This document shows positions 45,081-56,961 of a stretch of 64,000 bases of DNA, in pieces. Positions within the stretch are counted from its first letter, which is position 1. Each line of letters begins with the position of its first letter. The notes under the pieces were generated by a model, which did not search any database, was not told the DNA's origin, and saw nothing but the letters and a program-made list of their open reading frames with translations. The DNA is from JAIBJN01 sp963775505 (lineage in GTDB: Bacteria > Actinomycetota > Thermoleophilia > Gaiellales > Gaiellaceae): assembly GCA_963775505.1 (NCBI GenBank), contig CAVZIL010000009.1:186001-250000 (forward strand), written 5' to 3'. The translations under genes and the position numbers were made by a program.

Positions 45081-45656
45081 GTGGCTGCGCCCGCGCAGGC
45101 GGAACGGACCCTGCTGGACGGAGAAGCTCTCCGGCGGACGGTCGTCCGCATCGCCCACGAGATCGTCGAGCGAAACCCGAGCCTCGAGCGCACGGCCCTC
45201 GTCGGGATCCACACGCGAGGCGTGCCCTTCGCCCAGCGTCTCCGGCGCCAGATCGAGGAGCTCACGGGCCGGGAGATCGCCCTCGGCACCCTCGACATCA
45301 CCTTTCACCGGGACGACGTCCACGCGCGCGGTGGGAGCGGGCCCCTCCACCCCCAGCCCGTCGTGAGGGCCACGCGCCTCGACTTTCCGCTCGAGGGGAT
45401 GACGTGCGTGCTCTGCGACGACGTCCTCTACACCGGCCGAACGATCCGCGCCGCGATCGACGCCCTCTTCGACTACGGCCGCCCCGAGCGCGTCCAGCTC
45501 GCGGTGCTCGTCGATCGCGGCCATCGCGAGCTTCCGATCCGCCCCGACTACGTGGGCAAGAACCTCCCGACCGCCCACGGCGAGCGCATCCAGGTGCAGC
45601 TCCTCGAGGTCGACGAGGTCGACCGCGTCCTGCTCGTCCCGACACCGGAGAAGTGA
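45081..45656 (+). CDS. pyrR: bifunctional pyr operon regulator / uracil phosphoribosyltransferase
   Basis: Protein of 191 residues. The PRPP-binding motif VLCDDVLYTGRTIRAAID near residue 113 and FHRDDVHARGG are typical of PyrR. It binds pyr mRNA in response to UMP and has weak UPRTase activity. GTG 45081 is chosen because AAAGGAG lies 7 nt upstream; a PyrR RNA loop precedes it. pyrB follows after 8 bp. Confidence 0.95.
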   Translation: MAAPAQAERTLLDGEALRRTVVRIAHEIVERNPSLERTALVGIHTRGVPFAQRLRRQIEELTGREIALGTLDITFHRDDVHARGGSGPLHPQPVVRATRLDFPLEGMTCVLCDDVLYTGRTIRAAIDALFDYGRPERVQLAVLVDRGHRELPIRPDYVGKNLPTAHGERIQVQLLEVDEVDRVLLVPTPEK

Positions 45657-45664
45657 GGTAGCCG

Positions 45665-46662
45665 ATGGCTGACGTCCGACCACTGCTGCGCACCGAGCTC
45701 CTGCCGCCGAGGAGCTCGGCCCGCCGGCACCTGATCTCGATCGCCGACCTGACGCGGGAGGACGTCGAGCGGCTCCTGGCGCTCTCGCGCACCTTCGCCC
45801 ACTCGCTCGAGCGGGATGTGAAGAAGTTGCCCGCCCTGCGAGGGCGAACCGTCGTCAACCTCTTCTTCGAGGCGTCGACGAGGACCTCGTCGAGCTTCGA
45901 GCTCGCCGCCAAGCGGCTCTCGGCGGACGTGATGTCGATCAAGTCGTCCGGCTCGGCGGTGGAGAAAGGGGAGTCGCTGAAGGACACGCTCCTCACGATC
46001 GGGGCCTACGACCCTGACGTCGTCGTCATCCGCCATGCCCACATCGGCGCCCCGCATCTCGCCGCCCGCTTCACGCCCGCGCACGTCGTCAACGCCGGCG
46101 ACGGCAAGCACCAGCATCCGACGCAGGCGCTCCTCGATCTCTACACCCTGGAGGAGGAGCTGGGCGGAATCGACGGGCTGCATGTCGCCATCGTCGGCGA
46201 CGTCCTCCATTCGCGCGTCGCGCGCTCGAACGTGCAGGCGCTCGTCCTGATGGGCGCCCGCGTGACCCTCGTCGGCCCGCCGCCGCTGATCCCGCGCGGG
46301 ATCGAGGCGATGGGCTGCGAGATCTCGCACGACATCGCGGACATCAGGGACGCAGACGTCGTCTACGTCCTGCGCATGCAGCGGGAACGGATGCTCGAGG
46401 GCGCCAACTACGTCCCCAGCCTGCGGGAGTACACGGCGCGCTGGGGCGTGACGCCGGAGCGCCTGCGCCCCGGCCAGCGCGTCATGCACCCCGGGCCGAT
46501 GAACCGCGGCGTCGAGATCGACGCGGCCGTCGCCGACTCCCCGACTCCCTCGTCGAGCGCCAGGTGCGGAGCGGCCTCGTCGTGCGCATGGCCGTCCTCT
46601 ACGACCTCCTCACGCAGGGGCCGGTCGAGGTCAAGGTGGCCGAGATCGAGGAGGTGGCGTGA
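45665..46662 (+). CDS. pyrB: aspartate carbamoyltransferase catalytic subunit (frameshifted near the 3' end)
   Basis: About 332 residues when corrected. Active-site motifs are intact: FEASTRTSSSFE, HQHPTQALLDL and HPGPMNRGVEI. After VEIDAAVADSP near 46545 one base appears to be missing; a +1 correction gives SLVERQVRSGLVVRMAVLYDLL and a stop at 46660-46662 that overlaps pyrC as expected. It condenses carbamoyl phosphate and aspartate. Sequence error is the simplest explanation, since the corrected end fits both the family and operon spacing. Confidence 0.9.
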
Positions 46663-47942
46663 TGCTTTTCGGGACGAACGGGCGCCAGGATTCCGTCGCG
46701 TTCGAGAACGTCCGCGTCGTCGACCCGACCCGCGGCCTCGACGAGACGCTGACCGTCCGGGTGGAGCAGGGCGTGATCGCGGCGCTCGAGCCGCCGACGG
46801 CGCCCGCGAACGGGAAGGTGCTGGCGCCCGCGTTCGTCGACCCGCACGTGCACCTGCGCACGCCCGGGCGCGAGGACGAGGAGGACCTCGGCTCGGGGAC
46901 GCGCGCCGCCGCGGCGGGTGGCTACTGCGCAATCCTCGCGATGCCGAACACCGACCCGGTCGTCGACTCGGCCTCCATCCTCGGCGCCCTGACGGAGCAG
47001 GCGGAGCGCGAGGCGGAGATCCCCGTCGGCTTCCTGGCCGCGATCACGAAGGAGCAGGAGGGCGCCGAGCTGACCGAGATGGTCGAGCTCGCCGACCGCG
47101 GCGCCGCGGGCTTCAGCGACGACGGCCGCCCGGTGGTCGCGCCCGGGCTCCTCCGGCGCGCGCTCCAGTACAGCGCCGCCGCCGGGAGGCCGGTTGCCGT
47201 CCACTGCGAGGAGCCGACGCTCTCGCGCGGTGGCCACGTCCACGAGGGGCTCGTCTCGGCCGAGCTCGGCTTCGGCGGCTACCCCTCCGTGGCCGAGAGC
47301 GTGATGGTCGCGCGCGACCTCGCGCTCGCGGGCTACGAGGCACGGCCACTGCACCTGCTCCACCTGTCGGCCCGCGAGTCCGTGGACGAGCTTCGGCGCG
47401 CCCGGGCCCTGGGCGTCGAGGCCACGGCCGAGGTCACGCCGCATCACCTCTGCCTCACGGACGAGGCCGTGCGCTCCCTCGATCCGAACGTGAAGATGAA
47501 CCCGCCGCTCCGCGCGGAGGCGGATCGGGCCGCGCTCGTCGAGGCGCTCGTCGACGGCACGATCGAGGCGATCGCGACCGACCACGCTCCGCACGCTCGC
47601 GAGGAGAAGGAAGTCCCGTTCGAGGAGGCGCCGTTCGGGGTCACGGGCCTCGAGACGGCCTTCTCCGCGCTCTACACGCAGCTCGTGGAGCCGGGGGTCG
47701 TCCCGCTCGCCACCCTGCTCGAGCGCATGAGCACAGGGCCGGCGCGGATCTACGGTCTCGAGCCGCCGGCGATCGAGGTCGGACGGCAGGCGAACCTCGT
47801 GCTCCTCGATCTCGACGCAGTCTGGCACGTGGACGAGGGCTCGTTCAGGTCGAAGTCGGCGAATTCCTGGCTTCTCGGCTCCACGCTCCACAGCCGGGTG
47901 GTGCAGACGGTTGCGGCCGGCAGGTTGGTGCACGGAGCGTGA
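46662..47942 (+). CDS. pyrC: dihydroorotase
   Basis: Protein of 426 residues, amidohydrolase type I. Metal-binding PAFVDPHVHLRTPG near residue 52, the ILAMPNTDPV segment, VHCEEPTL and the Asp in IATDHAPHAREEKE are conserved. It cyclises N-carbamoyl-aspartate to dihydroorotate. ATG 46662 overlaps the corrected pyrB stop; the stop overlaps the carA GTG. Confidence 0.96.
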   Translation: MLFGTNGRQDSVAFENVRVVDPTRGLDETLTVRVEQGVIAALEPPTAPANGKVLAPAFVDPHVHLRTPGREDEEDLGSGTRAAAAGGYCAILAMPNTDPVVDSASILGALTEQAEREAEIPVGFLAAITKEQEGAELTEMVELADRGAAGFSDDGRPVVAPGLLRRALQYSAAAGRPVAVHCEEPTLSRGGHVHEGLVSAELGFGGYPSVAESVMVARDLALAGYEARPLHLLHLSARESVDELRRARALGVEATAEVTPHHLCLTDEAVRSLDPNVKMNPPLRAEADRAALVEALVDGTIEAIATDHAPHAREEKEVPFEEAPFGVTGLETAFSALYTQLVEPGVVPLATLLERMSTGPARIYGLEPPAIEVGRQANLVLLDLDAVWHVDEGSFRSKSANSWLLGSTLHSRVVQTVAAGRLVHGA

Positions 47943-48965
47943 GCGGCTTCCTCGTCCTCGAGGACGGATCGGTCTTCCGGGGCCGGTCCGTCGGCGCGCT
48001 CGGAGTCGCGCACGGCGAGGCCGTCTTCACGACGGCGATGACCGGCTACCAGGAGGTCGTGACGGATCCCAGCTTCTCGGAGCAGATCGTCGCCTTCACG
48101 GCGCCGATGATCGGGAACTACGGGGTCTCGCCGCAGCGCTCGGAGTCCGCGCGGGCGCACGCGCGGGGCGTGCTCATGCGCCAGGCCACCGGCGAGGACT
48201 GGACGCGCTGGCTCCACGCGCAGGGGATCGTCGCCCTCGAGGACATGGATACGCGGGCCCTCGTCGTGCGGCTGCGGGAGCGTGGCGCGATGCGCGCGGC
48301 GGCGGTCGCCGGGGCGGCCTCGGTCGAGCAGGTGCTGGCCGACGTCCGGGCCCAGGCGCCCATGGCCGGCCGCGCCCTCGTCGCCGGCGTCTCGGCCCCC
48401 GAGCCGTACCACGTCGGCCACGGCGAGGTTCCGGTCGCCGTCCTGGACTACGGCTGCAAGCGCTCGATCCTCGACCGCCTGACCGCCTGCGGCGTCCGGG
48501 CGACCGTGTTCCCGCACGACGCCGATGCCGGGACCATCCTCGCGGAGCGGACCGCGGGCGTCCTGCTCTCGAACGGGCCCGGCGATCCCGCCGCGCAGAG
48601 CGACGAGGTCGCCGTCGTCCGGGAGCTGCTGGGGCGCGTGCCGATCCTCGGCATCTGCCTCGGCCACCAGCTCCTGGCGCTCGCCGCCGGCCTCGAGACC
48701 TTCAAGCTTCCGTTCGGGCACCGCGGAGCGAACCACCCCGTCCTCGAGCTCGCCTCGAGCCGCGTTCTCGTCACGAGCCAGAACCACGGCTTCGCGGTGC
48801 GGGGCGACGGCCCCGCGGTGACGCACGTCTCCCTGTACGACGGCACCGTCGAGGGCGTCTCCCTGCGCAGCGAGCATGCCCGCTCGCTCCAGTTCCACCC
48901 GGAGGCGGGGCCCGGGCCGCATGACGCCTGGCCCGAGATCGAGGCCTGGGTCGAGGAGCTCCGCT

Positions 48966-48982
<17 letters not shown>
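47939..48982 (+). CDS. carA: carbamoyl-phosphate synthase small subunit
   Basis: Protein of 347 residues. The N-terminal domain has FTTAMTGYQEVVTDPSF; the C-terminal glutaminase has GPGDP, the nucleophile Cys in GICLGHQLLALA, and the His-Glu pair in FHPEAGPGPHD. It supplies ammonia to CarB. GTG 47939 overlaps pyrC by 4 bp, and its last 17 bp overlap carB. Confidence 0.97.
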
Positions 48983-52029
<3,047 letters not shown>

Positions 52030-52049
<20 letters not shown>

Positions 52050-52743
52050 ACGGCAAAGGGTCGTCGCCGTCGAGGCCGTCGGACCGTACGCGCTCGTGCG
52101 GCTTCGCCGCGGCGATCTCGAGCCCGGCGTCCCCGGCCAGTTCTTCATGCTCCGCCCACGAAGCTTGCTGCTCCCGCGGCCGATGAGCCTCTGCCTGGCG
52201 CCCTCGGGCGAGCTCTGCTTCCTCGTCGACCCGATCGGGCCGGGGACGCGGGCCCTCGCTAGGCTCCGGACCGGAGAGGAGGTGGACGTGCACGGCCCGC
52301 TTGGAAACGGCTTCGATCTCGACGTCGGCCTCCCGCTCCTCGTAGGCGGCGGCATCGGCGTGGCACCGTTCCCGTACCTCTCGGAGACCCTCCGCCGCCC
52401 GCCGGCGCTGCTCGGCTTCCGCACCGCCCGCCACGCGGAGGCCGCGGCGCTCGTCCCGAACGCCGAAGTCGTCCTCGAGCCGACGTACGTGACGGAGCGC
52501 CTCGAGCCCGGCCACGACGTCCTTGCCTGCGGACCGGAGCCGATGCTCGAGGCCGTGCGCCATCTCGCTCCGGCTGCCCAACTCGCCTGGGAGGCGCCGA
52601 TGGCGTGCGGCTACGGCGCGTGCTACGGATGTGCCGTGCAGATCGACGGCCGGCTCGCGCGGCTCTGCGTCGAAGGCCCCGTCCTCGGCGGCCGCGTCCG
52701 GGGACAGGCCCCGGCCGTGGCCGGAAAGGTCGCTGCGGCGTGA
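52030..52743 (+). CDS. pyrK: dihydroorotate dehydrogenase electron transfer subunit
   Basis: Protein of 237 residues starting at GTG 52030 inside carB. The flavin-binding region RPMSLCLAPSG, the NAD-binding GGGIGVAPF and the C-terminal iron-sulfur cluster region MACGYGACYGCAV plus RLC give four cysteines for a 2Fe-2S centre. It passes electrons from PyrD to NAD+. The paired PyrK-PyrD implies a class 1B enzyme. Overlap with pyrD is 4 bp. Confidence 0.93.
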
Positions 52744-53600
52744 TCCTGAACGCGTCCGGCTGCCTCGACGCGCTCAGCGCGCCGGACGTTGCCCGCACGC
52801 TCGACGCCTTCGTGACGAAGACGGTCACACCCGTTCCGCGCGAGGGGAACGCGCCGGTGCGGATCGCGGAGACCGACGTGGGGATGCTCAACTCGATCGG
52901 GCTCGCAAACCCGGGGATCGATCTCTTCTTGAGCGAGGCGCTCCCGCGCCTGTTCGAGCTCGGCCCGCCCGTCTGGGTCTCGGTCGGCGGCTTCGCCGCG
53001 GCGGACTACGCCGACCTCTGTGGCCGCCTCGACGGCACCGCCGCCGCCGTCCTCGAGCTCAACCTGTCCTGCCCGAACGTCACCGCCCCTGAGGAGGAGG
53101 CCACCGCGATCGTGACCGCCGCCCGGGCCGCCACCGGCAAGCCGCTCTATGCCAAGCTTGCGCCGGGGCTCCCGGACCTCCCCGCAGTGGCGGAGGCAGC
53201 GGCGGCCGCAGGGGCGGACGGGCTCTCGCTCGTGAACACGATTCGGGGACTGGCTCTCGATCCGGCGAGCCTCCAGCCGATCCTCGGGACGGCCACGGGC
53301 GGGCTCTCGGGCCCCGCGCTCCGTCCGATCGCGCTCGGGGCCGTGCACGCCGCCTATGCGGCGACCGGCCTGCCGATCGTCGGCATGGGCGGCGTCGAGA
53401 CCGGAGCGCACGCGCTCGAGCTCCTCGCCGCGGGCGCGTCCGCGGTCGCGCTCGGCACGGTGCTCTTCGCCGATCCCGGCGCCCCCGAGCGGGTGCGCGA
53501 GGAGCTCGCCGCCGAGGCGTCCCGCCGCGGCTTCGACGACCCGCTCGCTGCCCGAGGAGCGGCGCACGCTCCTGTTGCCAGGCCTGCCGACGTGCGCTGA
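52740..53600 (+). CDS. pyrD: dihydroorotate dehydrogenase (class 1B catalytic subunit)
   Basis: Protein of 286 residues. The FMN-barrel motifs LNASGCLD, FVTKTVTP, ELNLSCPNV with the catalytic Cys, LVNTIRG, and GMGGVETGAHALELLAAGASAVALGT are intact. The start GTG 52740 overlaps the pyrK stop and gives VILNASG, about 15 residues shorter than usual at the N-terminus. It oxidises dihydroorotate to orotate. No pyrF follows; the next gene is mihF 56 bp away. Confidence 0.92.
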   Translation: MILNASGCLDALSAPDVARTLDAFVTKTVTPVPREGNAPVRIAETDVGMLNSIGLANPGIDLFLSEALPRLFELGPPVWVSVGGFAAADYADLCGRLDGTAAAVLELNLSCPNVTAPEEEATAIVTAARAATGKPLYAKLAPGLPDLPAVAEAAAAAGADGLSLVNTIRGLALDPASLQPILGTATGGLSGPALRPIALGAVHAAYAATGLPIVGMGGVETGAHALELLAAGASAVALGTVLFADPGAPERVREELAAEASRRGFDDPLAARGAAHAPVARPADVR

Positions 53601-53642
53601 AACGAGGCGGACGGGTCGGGTTGAAGCTCTGAGAGGCGCTGT

Positions 53643-53648
53643 TAGAAT
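53643..53648 (+). promoter_or_regulatory. -10 hexamer TAGAAT before mihF (leaderless)
   Basis: TAGAAT ends 8 nt before ATG 53657, with no ribosome site in between. It would separate mihF-gmk-rpoZ-coaBC from the pyr operon. Confidence 0.45.
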
Positions 53649-53656
53649 GCCGCGCC

Positions 53657-53986
53657 ATGCAAGGCACCAAGACGCAGGTCCAGGCCCCCCTCCGCTCCCT
53701 GGACCAGCGAATGGAGGCTCTTCGCCGGGCGAACGAGATCCGCGTCAAGCGCGCGAAGCTCAAGAAGGACCTCAAGGCGGGCACCGTCCAGATCGAGTCG
53801 ATCCTCCGGAACCCGCCGACCTACGTGGAGACCGCGAAGGTCTTCGACATCCTCATGGCCGTCCCGAAGTTCGGGCGCGTGAAGGCCGCCCGCTTCCTGA
53901 ACCAGTGCAGGATCAGCCAGTCGAAGACCGTGGGCGGCCTCTCCGACCGCCAGCGCGCCGAGCTGGTCGCACTGCTGCGCCGCTGA
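53657..53986 (+). CDS. mihF: integration host factor, actinobacterial type (mIHF)
   Basis: Protein of 109 residues. The long basic N-terminal helix and the helix-two-turn-helix segment VPKFGRVKAARFLNQCRIS match mIHF, a DNA-bending nucleoid protein of actinobacteria. It is followed by gmk 1 bp later, the order conserved in the phylum. Confidence 0.94.
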   Translation: MQGTKTQVQAPLRSLDQRMEALRRANEIRVKRAKLKKDLKAGTVQIESILRNPPTYVETAKVFDILMAVPKFGRVKAARFLNQCRISQSKTVGGLSDRQRAELVALLRR

Positions 53987-53987
53987 C

Positions 53988-54581
53988 GTGCGGCCACGGC
54001 TCTTCGTCGTCACCGGGCCGTCCGGCGCCGGCAAGGGCACGCTGATCCGGAAGCTCGTCGCGGGCCGCCCCGACCTGGAGGTGGCGGTGTCGGCGACGAC
54101 CCGACCGCTCAGGCCGGGGGAGGAGGACGGCCGTGAGTACCACTTCCTCTCGGCCGCCGAGTTCCAGCGCCGCCTCGACGTCGGCGAGTTCCTCGAGCAC
54201 GTCGACTACGTCTCCGGCCACCGCTACGGCACGCTCCGCGCGGAGGTCGACCGCATCCTCTCGTCCGGCCGCAGCGTCGTCCTCGAGCTCGAGACGCACG
54301 GGGCGAAGGAGGTCCAGGCGACGATCCCCGACGCGGTCACGATCTTCGTCGAGCCTCCGAGCTTCGCGGAGCTCGAGCGGCGGCTGCGCGAGCGGGCCAC
54401 CGAGAGCGCCGGCGAGATCGGCGAGCGGCTGGAGCTGGCGCGCCGCCAGGCCGAGGAAGCGGGTGACTTCGACCGCGTCGTCACGAACGACGATCTCGGC
54501 CGGGCCGTGGCCGAGCTGGGCGCCATCGTCGACGCCGCCGTCGAGGAGCCGAGCGCTGCAGGTAAGCTTCGAGCGCCATGA
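53988..54581 (+). CDS. gmk: guanylate kinase
   Basis: Protein of 197 residues from GTG 53988. P-loop GPSGAGKGT at residues 10-18, SATTRPLRPGEEDGREYHF for GMP binding, and HVDYVSGHRYGT are characteristic. It phosphorylates GMP to GDP. The stop overlaps the rpoZ ATG by 4 bp. Confidence 0.97.
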   Translation: MRPRLFVVTGPSGAGKGTLIRKLVAGRPDLEVAVSATTRPLRPGEEDGREYHFLSAAEFQRRLDVGEFLEHVDYVSGHRYGTLRAEVDRILSSGRSVVLELETHGAKEVQATIPDAVTIFVEPPSFAELERRLRERATESAGEIGERLELARRQAEEAGDFDRVVTNDDLGRAVAELGAIVDAAVEEPSAAGKLRAP

Positions 54582-54808
54582 TGCATCCACGAATCGACGA
54601 TCTGCTCGCCAGCGCCGGCGGCTCGCGCTACGCGCTCGTCATCGCCGCGGCCAAGCGGGCGAGGCAGATCAACAACTACCACCATCAGCTCGGCGAGGGC
54701 ACCTTCGACGATTTCGCGCCGCCGCTCGTCGAGTCCAGGTCGAAGAACTACCTGACCATGGCCCTCGAGGAGATCGCCGAGGGCAAGATCGACGTCACGA
54801 ACGCCTAG
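54578..54808 (+). CDS. rpoZ: DNA-directed RNA polymerase subunit omega
   Basis: Protein of 76 residues containing RYALVIAAAKRARQINNYHHQ and the C-terminal KNYLTMALEEIAEGKI, the omega signature. It promotes RNA polymerase assembly. Two start codons (ATG ATG) are possible at 54578 and 54581. Confidence 0.95.
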   Translation: MMHPRIDDLLASAGGSRYALVIAAAKRARQINNYHHQLGEGTFDDFAPPLVESRSKNYLTMALEEIAEGKIDVTNA

Positions 54809-54828
54809 CCCTCGGGCAGGGGCCGGCG

Positions 54829-55986
54829 TTGGCTCGGGTTCTCATCGGCGTGACCGGCGGGATCGCCGCCTACAAGGCGTGCGAGCTCGTGCGGCTGCTC
54901 GTGCAGGACGGGCACGACGTCACGCCGATCCTCACCTCCGACGCCGAGCGCTTCGTCTCCGCTCACACCTTCGAGGCGCTCGCCCGCCGGGAGGCCTCTC
55001 GTGACCTGTATCCGCACCTGGCGGACGCCGATCTGCTCGTGATCGCGCCGCTCTCGGCGAACACGCTCGCCAAGCTGGCGCACGGCCTGGCCGACAACGT
55101 GCTCACCCAGGCCGCCCTGGCGGTGCGCGGGCCCGTGCTCGTCGCTCCGGCCATGAACGTCCGCATGTGGGAGCACCCAGCGACCAGCGACAACGTGCGT
55201 CTGCTCGTCGAGCGAGGCGTACACCTCATCGGCCCCGAGGAGGGCGAGCTGGCCGAAGGCGAGCACGGCGTCGGGCGCATGTCCGAGCCGGACGCGATCT
55301 TCGCCCGCTGCCTGGAGCTCCTCGGCGCTGACGGGCCGCTCCGCGGGAAGCGGTTCGTCGTCAGCGCAGGGGGGACCCGCGAGCCCCTCGACTCGGTCCG
55401 CTTCGTCGGCAACCGCTCGTCCGGGAAGATGGGCGTGGCGGTCGCGCGGGAGGCCCGCCGGCGCGGGGCGGACGTCATCCTCGTCGCTTCGAACCTCGCC
55501 GTTCCGCCGCCGGACGGGGTCGAGGTCGTGCAGGCGCCCTCCGCCGCCGACCTCGCCCGCGAGGTGCTCGCGCGCGACGGCGCCGACGTGGTCGTGATGG
55601 CTGCCGCGGTCGCCGACTACCGTCCCGCCGAACCGGCCGGCGGCAAGCGGCCGAAGAACTCCGAGACGTGGACGGTCGCCCTCGAGCCCACCGAAGACGT
55701 GCTCGCCGAGCTCGGCCGCCGGCGCCGGAACGGCCAGATCCTCGTCGGCTTCGCCGCCGACGAAGGCGAGGCGGGCCTAGCGCGGGCGCGCACGAAATTG
55801 ACGAACAAGGGAGGGAACCTCTTCGTCTACAACGACGTATCTCGTTCTGACATCGGATTCGAGTCCGACTGGAACGAGGTGGTCCTCATCACGCCGGCAG
55901 GCGAGACCGTGGTGAGCAGGCGAAGCAAGGAGGATTGCGCTGTGGCTATCCTCGACCAGATCGAAGCTCTCGCGAGAGGGGTGTAG
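54829..55986 (+). CDS. coaBC: bifunctional phosphopantothenoylcysteine decarboxylase / phosphopantothenate-cysteine ligase
   Basis: Protein of 385 residues from TTG 54829. The CoaC half starts VLIGVTGGIAAYKA with the APLSANTLAKLAHGLADN segment and the substrate clamp APAMNVRMW. The CoaB half begins near residue 177 with FVVSAGGTREPLDSVRF and ends with the dimerisation region. It carries out two steps of coenzyme A synthesis. It lies between rpoZ and moxR, replacing the metK-priA order often seen in actinobacteria. Confidence 0.93.
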   Translation: MARVLIGVTGGIAAYKACELVRLLVQDGHDVTPILTSDAERFVSAHTFEALARREASRDLYPHLADADLLVIAPLSANTLAKLAHGLADNVLTQAALAVRGPVLVAPAMNVRMWEHPATSDNVRLLVERGVHLIGPEEGELAEGEHGVGRMSEPDAIFARCLELLGADGPLRGKRFVVSAGGTREPLDSVRFVGNRSSGKMGVAVAREARRRGADVILVASNLAVPPPDGVEVVQAPSAADLAREVLARDGADVVVMAAAVADYRPAEPAGGKRPKNSETWTVALEPTEDVLAELGRRRRNGQILVGFAADEGEAGLARARTKLTNKGGNLFVYNDVSRSDIGFESDWNEVVLITPAGETVVSRRSKEDCAVAILDQIEALARGV

Positions 55987-56961
55987 ATGGACGAGCAGGC
56001 CGTCGAGGCCAAGCAGGAGGTGGCGGCGTCCGCCGGAGCGGCGCTCGCCGAGAAGATCGGGGACAACCTCCGCCGCGTCATCCACGCTCCGGACGAGACG
56101 CTCGAGTTCGCCGTCCTCTGCCTCCTTTCCGAGGGCCACCTGATCATCGAGGACTTCCCCGGCGTGGGGAAGACGACTCTCGCCAAGGCGCTCGCCCGGT
56201 CGGTCGACTGCTCGTTCTCGCGCCTCCAGTTCACTCCCGACCTGCTGCCCTCCGACGTCACCGGCGTCAACGTGTTCAACCAGCGGTCGAACGAGTTCGA
56301 GTTCCGCCCCGGGCCGGTGTTCGCCAACATCCTGCTCGTCGATGAGATCAATCGCTCCTCGCCGAAGACGCAGGCGGCTCTCCTCGAGTGCATGCAGGAG
56401 CGGCAGGTGACGATCGACGGCGTCTCGTACCAGCTCGCGCCGCCCTTCATGGTCATGGCGACCCAGAACCCGATCGAGTACGAGGGCACCTACCCGCTTC
56501 CGGAGGCCGAGCTCGACCGCTTCACGATGCGGATCGCGATCGGCTATCCGCCGCTCGCCGACGAGGCGCGCATGCTCTCGGAGAACGCCGCCGAGACGCC
56601 GCTCGACTCGCTCGAGTGCGTCGCCAGCGCGCAGGAGGTGCTCGGCGCGATCGAGAGCGCCAAGAACGTCTACGTCGAGGAGAGCCTCAACCGCTACATC
56701 GTCGCCGTCCTCCGGCACAGCCGCTCCGACGCGCGGCTGTTCCTGGGCGCGAGCCCGCGGGCCGGCCTGGCGCTCCTCCGGGTCGCCAAGGCACGGGCGC
56801 TCGTGGCCGGACGCGACTTCGTCGAGCCCGACGACGTGAAGACGGTGGCGCCGACGGTGCTCGCGCACCGGCTCATCCTCTCGCCCGAGGCACGCGCGGG
56901 CGGCCTCGACGGCGAGGAGCTGGTCCGGGACATCATCGAGCGGACGCCCGTTCCGGTCTGA
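55987..56961 (+). CDS. MoxR family AAA+ ATPase
   Basis: Protein of 324 residues. Walker A is IEDFPGVGKTTLAK near residue 55, Walker B is ILLVDEINRSSPKTQAALLE, and sensor 1 lies in MATQNPIEYEGTYPLPEAELDRF, typical MoxR. MoxR ATPases act as chaperone-like activators, usually encoded next to DUF58 and transglutaminase genes as here. ATG 55987 directly follows coaBC. Confidence 0.94.
   Translation: MDEQAVEAKQEVAASAGAALAEKIGDNLRRVIHAPDETLEFAVLCLLSEGHLIIEDFPGVGKTTLAKALARSVDCSFSRLQFTPDLLPSDVTGVNVFNQRSNEFEFRPGPVFANILLVDEINRSSPKTQAALLECMQERQVTIDGVSYQLAPPFMVMATQNPIEYEGTYPLPEAELDRFTMRIAIGYPPLADEARMLSENAAETPLDSLECVASAQEVLGAIESAKNVYVEESLNRYIVAVLRHSRSDARLFLGASPRAGLALLRVAKARALVAGRDFVEPDDVKTVAPTVLAHRLILSPEARAGGLDGEELVRDIIERTPVPV

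Noticed and set aside
53630..53645. CTCTGAGAGGC resembling a second PyrR loop after pyrD
   Set aside because: It lacks the UCC part of the consensus and lies downstream of the operon, so chance similarity is likelier.
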